This document shows, in pieces, positions 20,969 to 24,090 of a DNA stretch of 24,090 bases. The stretch is from positions 1 to 24,090 of the IMG/VR virus record IMGVR_UViG_3300047318_000381, one strand, 5' to 3'. Below the pieces are notes generated by a model that ran no database searches, had not been told where the DNA came from, and saw only the letters and a list, made by a program, of their open reading frames with translations. A program made the translations under genes and the position numbers. Within the stretch, counting starts at the first letter, position 1, and the number at the start of each line of letters is the position of its first letter. The DNA comes from a virus.

Positions 20969-21056
20969 GAAACCCCCCTGTCGTCGGTACGACACCCCGC
21001 TGACCGTCCACCGTCAGGCGGGTGTGCGTCGGCCGCAAGGGCGCAAACGCCAAAGC

Positions 21057-21079
21057 CCCACCCGTGCTTGACGGGCGGG
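21057..21079 (-). terminator. Terminator after the ASCH gene
   Basis: On the minus strand CCCGCCCGT and ACGGGTGGG (21071-21079 and 21057-21065) pair with one G-U pair around a 5-base loop. GCTTTGGCG follows, which includes a short U-run. It lies 18 bases past the ASCH stop. Confidence 0.65.
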
Positions 21080-21096
21080 ACTGGCGGGGCGGACGG

Positions 21097-21471
21097 TCAG
21101 ACGGCGGGTGCCTGTGCGTCGAGGAGCTCGATCTCGATAGCGAGAGCGCCGAGCGCCTCCTTCTCAGGCGGGTAGATCGAGCGGATGTTCGCGAGCTGCT
21201 CATCGCGGCCGGCTGCCGGATTCACGTTCGCCGGCCCCTCGCCGTCGAGGAGCGCCTCAAAGTCCGGGTACACAGTGACCCGCAGCACCCGGACGTCGCA
21301 CGTCTCGTCGGTGCCTTTGATCCGGAAGCGGATCGTGTCGCCCGCGGCCATGTCGGCGAGGTGTGGATACCGCACCCGGACCTCGATCTTCTTGCGGCCA
21401 GCGGCGACCAGCTCGAAGTACCTGCGGTACAGGTTCAGCTCGTGTCTGCGGGCGGTGGTCATGTCGCTCAT
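21097..21471 (-). CDS. ASCH-domain (PUA-like) protein
   Basis: 124 aa, ATG 21471 in an ATGA overlap with the upstream gene. The sequence 'YRRYFELVAAGRKKIEVRVR' carries the ASCH signature GxKxxExR (Gly25, Lys27/28, Glu30, Arg32). Next comes 'LADMAAGDTIRFRI', the GD..xF beta block, then 'VYPDFEALLDGE' and a closing strand AIEIELL. ASCH proteins have the PUA-like fold; characterised ones bind RNA or act on modified nucleosides (YqfB removes the acetyl group of N4-acetylcytidine). Which applies here is not known. Its coupling to a synthetase-like protein hints at RNA or nucleotide chemistry. It is the last gene of its unit. Confidence 0.85.
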   Translation of the reverse strand: MSDMTTARRHELNLYRRYFELVAAGRKKIEVRVRYPHLADMAAGDTIRFRIKGTDETCDVRVLRVTVYPDFEALLDGEGPANVNPAAGRDEQLANIRSIYPPEKEALGALAIEIELLDAQAPAV

Positions 21472-22577
21472 GGGGCAGTGACGCTCCTTGTCGGTGCGGA
21501 CATCAGGCGGCCGAGTTCGCCGGCCGAGTACGAGCGGAAGAAATGCCGAGGGTCGCTGAGGAATACTGCGGCCATCTCCAGCAGCCGATCGGCGTACTCG
21601 GACAACGACCCGGGCCACAACCTGGTGTCGAGCATCCACGGGGCGGAGCCGACGGGCAACGACGCCTTGCCGTCCCGGATGAGGGACTTGGACAGCTTGG
21701 CGCCGGTGTCCGTGACGACTTGCGGGCAGAACAGCCGCGTCGGGAGCTGCGCGCCGACAAGCCCGATTGCAGTCAGGGCGTTGTCGACGAGGGTCGAGCC
21801 GAACACCCAGTCGCCGCCTTTGACCATGACGGACAGTCGACCGCGGTCCGTGCTGGCAGCGAGCTCCTTGACGAGATTGCGGTACAGGGTCGCAAGGTCG
21901 AGGTAGCCGCCGCTGCCAGGGGCGATGACAACCTCGTATGGGCCGTGGTGCAGGCAGACGGCGTACACCACGGCGTAGTCGTCGCCGAGAAGAACACGAG
22001 TCCGCTCGGCGTACTTCTCGGCCCAGCCGCAACCGGGCTGCGGGCAGGGAACGCGGACGTGCGGGCTGCCGTGGGCCGGGTCCAGCCACCAGCGGGCAGC
22101 ATCGATGCGGCGGTGCGCCCGCAACCAGGTACGACGGAAATGCTCGTCCTCCTGCTGCCGCGAGTACATTTCGACCGCATAGGGGACCGACAGCCGTTCA
22201 GACAGGGCCTTGAACAGGGGCCGGTACAGCTCGTCGACCTGGTCTGCGAGGACGTTCTCACCGAGGGCCTGGGCGTAAGCACGCTGGTACCGGTGCCCCG
22301 ACGCCGGGTCCACGACGATCTCATGCGGCGCGTTGTCGAGGGCGCCGAACATCACCTCGACAGGGATTCCGAAGCGCTGACGGACCCGCTCCGCGGCAGC
22401 AAACGTAAGGGACTGCACGAGGGACGTGCCGAGGTGCGGGACGCCGTTGATCTGTGTTCCGACCACGAACACGATGCGTTCGGGCTGCGCGGTACGGATA
22501 CGGGGCGTGAGCACGTCCTCGGCGCGGCTGAGCGCGTTGGCGAGCACCGTATTCGGTGAAACGGGACATGCGGGCAT
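21468..22577 (-). CDS. Class I aminoacyl-tRNA-synthetase-like protein lacking a clear anticodon-binding domain
   Basis: 369 aa, ATG 22577 with GGGAG 5 bases upstream. Residues 35-50 ('IVFVVGTQINGVPHLG') end in PHLG, in the place of the class I HIGH motif. Residues 291-298 ('TGAKLSKS') match KMSKS. 'GGDWVFGSTLVDNAL' (254-268) resembles the GxDH block. Between them Cys178, Cys183, Cys208 and His210/211 suggest a zinc site, as in class I lysyl-tRNA synthetase. Only about 70 residues follow KLSKS, and host enzymes exceed 450 aa, so a full anticodon-binding domain is missing. It could activate an amino acid for something other than normal translation, or modify an adenylate-type substrate. It overlaps the ASCH gene by four bases, which suggests joint function. 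Confidence 0.7.
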   Translation of the reverse strand: MPACPVSPNTVLANALSRAEDVLTPRIRTAQPERIVFVVGTQINGVPHLGTSLVQSLTFAAAERVRQRFGIPVEVMFGALDNAPHEIVVDPASGHRYQRAYAQALGENVLADQVDELYRPLFKALSERLSVPYAVEMYSRQQEDEHFRRTWLRAHRRIDAARWWLDPAHGSPHVRVPCPQPGCGWAEKYAERTRVLLGDDYAVVYAVCLHHGPYEVVIAPGSGGYLDLATLYRNLVKELAASTDRGRLSVMVKGGDWVFGSTLVDNALTAIGLVGAQLPTRLFCPQVVTDTGAKLSKSLIRDGKASLPVGSAPWMLDTRLWPGSLSEYADRLLEMAAVFLSDPRHFFRSYSAGELGRLMSAPTRSVTAP

Positions 22578-22600
22578 GGCTGCTCCCTGAACGGGCGAGG

Positions 22601-22900
22601 TCAGAGCTCGGTGGTGGTGAACGGCGGCGGCAGCTGCGGCAAGCTGACGTCGAAGACCTGGGCGATCAGGTAGCGGGCCATGGTGTCGTGCTCCAGCTCG
22701 CTGCGCCCGGCGGGCATAGACAGGATGATCTCGCCGCTCTTGCGCTGGACGACCGCGCCGAAGAACTCGGCGTCGGCGATCGAGCTCTCGAAGAGCTCCA
22801 CCCCGGTCTCGGCCAGGAGGTCGGGCAGTGGGGCGTCCAACAGGTGGTCCATGGTGGGCGCCAAACGCTGGGGGAGGGTGCAACCCTGCGCTAAGGTCAT
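22601..22900 (-). CDS. Small hypothetical protein upstream of the synthetase-like gene
   Basis: 99 aa, ATG 22900 with AAAAGGA about 8 bases upstream. The middle reads 'LFESSIADAEFFGAVVQRKS' and continues GEIILSMPAGRSELEHDTMARYL. This FFG ... I.L..P.GR..xEHDxxAR layout is reminiscent of the N-terminal half of ImmA/IrrE-type proteins, but no HExxH metallopeptidase motif is present. It lies 23 bases before the synthetase-like gene and probably shares its transcript. Function is unknown. Confidence 0.65.
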   Translation of the reverse strand: MTLAQGCTLPQRLAPTMDHLLDAPLPDLLAETGVELFESSIADAEFFGAVVQRKSGEIILSMPAGRSELEHDTMARYLIAQVFDVSLPQLPPPFTTTEL

Positions 22901-22936
22901 GGGTGTAGTCCTTTTCTGACGGGACGGATTACGGAA

Positions 22937-22988
22937 CAGCGAGCTCGAACTCGCTGGATGAACTGGCCGGGCGTTGCTGCGCCCGGCC
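22937..22988 (-). terminator. Two hairpins between the GIY-YIG/GntR gene and the next unit
   Basis: GGCCGGGCG (22965-22973) pairs exactly with CGCCCGGCC (22980-22988), 6-base loop, starting 16 bases past the GIY-YIG/GntR stop. A second stem CAGCGAG (22937-22943) / CTCGCTG (22950-22956) follows. The first fits a terminator for the upstream gene. The second may be part of the promoter or leader of the next unit. Confidence 0.6.
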
Positions 22989-23004
22989 GTTCGCGTTACT
23001 GGGG

Positions 23005-23670
23005 CTATTCGACTTCGGAGACGGGCCTGCGCTTCGTCATCCAGAGCGCGGCAACGAAGGCGGCGAGCTGTTCGTCGGTCATTACTCCGCTGAGGATGGC
23101 AGCCGCCTCCTCCGGGCGGTCCACGGGAATCTTCACCACGCCTTCGTCCGGCATGGGCCAGGGGACGGAGTGGCGGCGATCGAGCAGGCCCGCATCGACC
23201 AAGGATTCGCACGCTCGCTTGACGGTCTCGATGCCGACTCCGAACTCCCTGGCGTACACCGGATTCGGCACCTTCGCCCCCGGCGGCAGCTCACCCGTAT
23301 CGATCTTCCTGCGGATGGCCTCGGCAACCTGGTAGTACCGGGTGAAAGGGCCCTGGTGGGGGAGTAGCTCTGATCGGGCGGCGCGACGTTGACGGACCTT
23401 GGTGACGTCTTCGCTGAGGTGCGGGTTGTCCCGCACGTTGAAGCGTGGACGTTCTTTCGCTATCGCCTCGATCTCTGCGCGATCGGCGGCCTCGCGAGCC
23501 TCGAACCACTCGTCGGTCCGGCGGGCGGCTAGAGGCCACCACGTGTCCGAGGCGCTCTTCGCGTGCTGCCGCTGGCGGGCATCCGGGTCATAGGCGATCC
23601 CCACGTACAGCAGGCTGTCGTCCTCGGCGAAGAACCGGTAGAGCGCGGTGCGTTCGGGGGTTTCGGGCAT
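23005..23670 (-). CDS. GIY-YIG nuclease domain fused to GntR winged helix
   Basis: 221 aa, ATG 23670 with AAGGAG about 5 bases upstream, preferred to an upstream in-frame start at 23709. Residues 9-50 ('ALYRFFAEDDSLLYVGIAYD' then PDARQRQH) are a GIY-YIG module: LYR and YVG in the GIY/YIG places, and Arg32 as the probable catalytic Arg. 'AEIEAIAKERPRFNV' (65-79) supplies the Glu and the PxFN ending. Residues 112-165 ('YYQVAEAIRRKIDTGELPPG' ... 'YAREFGVGIETVKRACESLV') are a full GntR winged helix. No ligand-binding domain follows. The fusion suggests a DNA-bound regulator with a nuclease-like domain that may be active or only a fold. It has a likely operator upstream (23717-23744). Confidence 0.85.
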   Translation of the reverse strand: MPETPERTALYRFFAEDDSLLYVGIAYDPDARQRQHAKSASDTWWPLAARRTDEWFEAREAADRAEIEAIAKERPRFNVRDNPHLSEDVTKVRQRRAARSELLPHQGPFTRYYQVAEAIRRKIDTGELPPGAKVPNPVYAREFGVGIETVKRACESLVDAGLLDRRHSVPWPMPDEGVVKIPVDRPEEAAAILSGVMTDEQLAAFVAALWMTKRRPVSEVE

Positions 23671-23716
23671 GCCGCTCCTTACTGAGCGTGTGGCGTCGGC
23701 CACTCTCACGTGACCG

Positions 23717-23744
23717 CAACTGTATTAGTAACGCCGAACAGTTG
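23717..23744. promoter_or_regulatory. Inverted repeat upstream of the GIY-YIG/GntR gene
   Basis: CAACTGT (23717-23723) is exactly complementary to ACAGTTG (23738-23744), with a 14-base AT-richer centre (ATTAGTAACGCCGA). The arms are 21 bases apart, two helical turns, suitable for a dimer or two dimers. It lies 47 bases upstream of the start, probably in the promoter, so autoregulation by the GntR domain is likely. Confidence 0.55.
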
Positions 23745-23778
23745 GCTACCCCGAGGCGCTGATTCCCGGCAACGCAAA

Positions 23779-23804
23779 GCCCCCGACTCGCGCGAGTCGG
23801 GGGC
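23779..23804 (-). terminator. 26-bp perfect palindrome downstream of the GntR/UTRA gene
   Basis: GCCCCCGACTCGC meets its exact complement GCGAGTCGGGGGC without spacer. RNA would fold to an 11-bp stem with a CGCG loop. On the minus strand TTTGCGTT follows. It starts 15 bases beyond the GntR/UTRA stop and should end that transcript. Confidence 0.8.
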
Positions 23805-23818
23805 GGGTTCGGCGGCGC

Positions 23819-24090
23819 CTAGAAGTCGTACTGCAGCTCGTACATGTGGCCGGCCTTCGCCATGATCTCCGCTTGGATCGGGCGGTCGTCGGTGCTGTAC
23901 GTAGTGCGGAACGTCCGCAGGACCGGAAGCTTGGTCGGCATTTGCAGGGCTGCGTACTGCTCTGGCGTCGGCAGCTGTGCCGAGACCTTGTCCTCGCATC
24001 GAAGGCTCGGATAGCCGAGGTCTTCCAGGACCCGACCCGATCCACCGCGCAGAAGGTGATTGCTCATCAGCTTGGTATCTCTCGCGATCT
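23819..24090 (-). CDS. GntR-family regulator, C-terminal UTRA domain (partial, KorSA-like)
   Basis: The frame is open to the right edge, so only the last 89 residues are seen. They read IARDTKLMSNHLLRGG, then 'GSGRVLEDLGYPSLRCEDKV', and end in 'QAEIMAKAGHMYELQYDF'. The block 'LPTPEQYAALQMPTKLPVLR' and the later 'TDDRPIQAEIMA' match the UTRA ligand-sensing domain of HutC-type GntR regulators (LxxPxxxPLLxLxRxTxDxxGxPxE). Members such as KorSA control transfer or plasmid functions in Streptomyces elements. The DNA-binding part lies outside the window. The true start is unknown; an internal Met at 24067 is not it. Confidence 0.8.
   Translation of the reverse strand, partial: IARDTKLMSNHLLRGGSGRVLEDLGYPSLRCEDKVSAQLPTPEQYAALQMPTKLPVLRTFRTTYSTDDRPIQAEIMAKAGHMYELQYDF

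Noticed and set aside
21363-22559. Rightward open frame of 398 codons
   Set aside because: It is antisense to the synthetase-like gene, which has HIGH- and KMSKS-like motifs and a ribosome site.
22601-22900. ImmA/IrrE-type metallopeptidase
   Set aside because: The overall layout hints at that family's N-terminal half, but the HExxH zinc motif is absent and the protein is only 99 aa.
1-24090. tRNA genes, attachment core or integrase
   Set aside because: I looked for T-loop (GTTCRA) and anticodon-arm patterns, and for tyrosine or serine recombinase motifs, and found none. An attachment site cannot be identified without its partner sequence.

Overview
The window looks like the early region of a temperate actinobacteriophage, or of a prophage or phage-like element, from Streptomyces or a close relative. 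The DNA is very GC-rich, with strong G/C bias at third codon positions and many GTG starts. Genes are packed head to tail with 1-20 base stop/start overlaps (TGATG, ATGA, GTGA). No integrase, terminase, structural or lysis gene lies in the window, so I cannot tell a free phage genome from an integrated element. I saw no tRNA, rRNA, CRISPR array or insertion sequence.

Left (1-1390): a leftward XRE-type repressor (41-589) faces a rightward XRE-type regulator (879) and an excisionase/MerR-like protein (1063). They flank a roughly 290-base control region with dyads and a plausible promoter. This is a typical lysogeny switch.

Early operon (1490-10870): nine small proteins of unknown function come first. 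Then follows a coiled-coil-type gene broken by a perfect 71-bp tandem duplication, a short DnaN-like sliding clamp, a YqaJ/RecE-type exonuclease with a RecT annealing protein, an adenine/N4-cytosine DNA methyltransferase, two small membrane proteins and a DNA-binding protein with several helix-turn-helix segments.

Replication operon (11284-17046): a small leftward ribbon-helix-helix repressor sits beside three copies of a 14-bp operator. Two of them overlap the likely promoter of an HNH nuclease gene, which runs into a replication initiator, a DnaC-like loader, a DnaB-like helicase, a zinc-binding small protein and a C5 DNA methyltransferase. The initiator gene carries 12-bp repeats and a palindrome in its linker that could be the origin, as in lambda O.

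Right part of the rightward region (17168-20670): small accessory proteins, several with CxxC motifs, in short units separated by strong GC hairpins.

Far right (20723-24090, all leftward): a helix-turn-helix protein; a three-gene unit of a small unknown protein, a class I aminoacyl-tRNA-synthetase-like enzyme without an obvious anticodon-binding domain, and an ASCH-domain protein; a GIY-YIG/GntR fusion; and the C-terminal part of a GntR/UTRA (KorSA-like) regulator cut by the window edge. This cluster looks like cargo rather than phage replication genes, and the synthetase-like/ASCH pair is the best candidate for an undescribed system.
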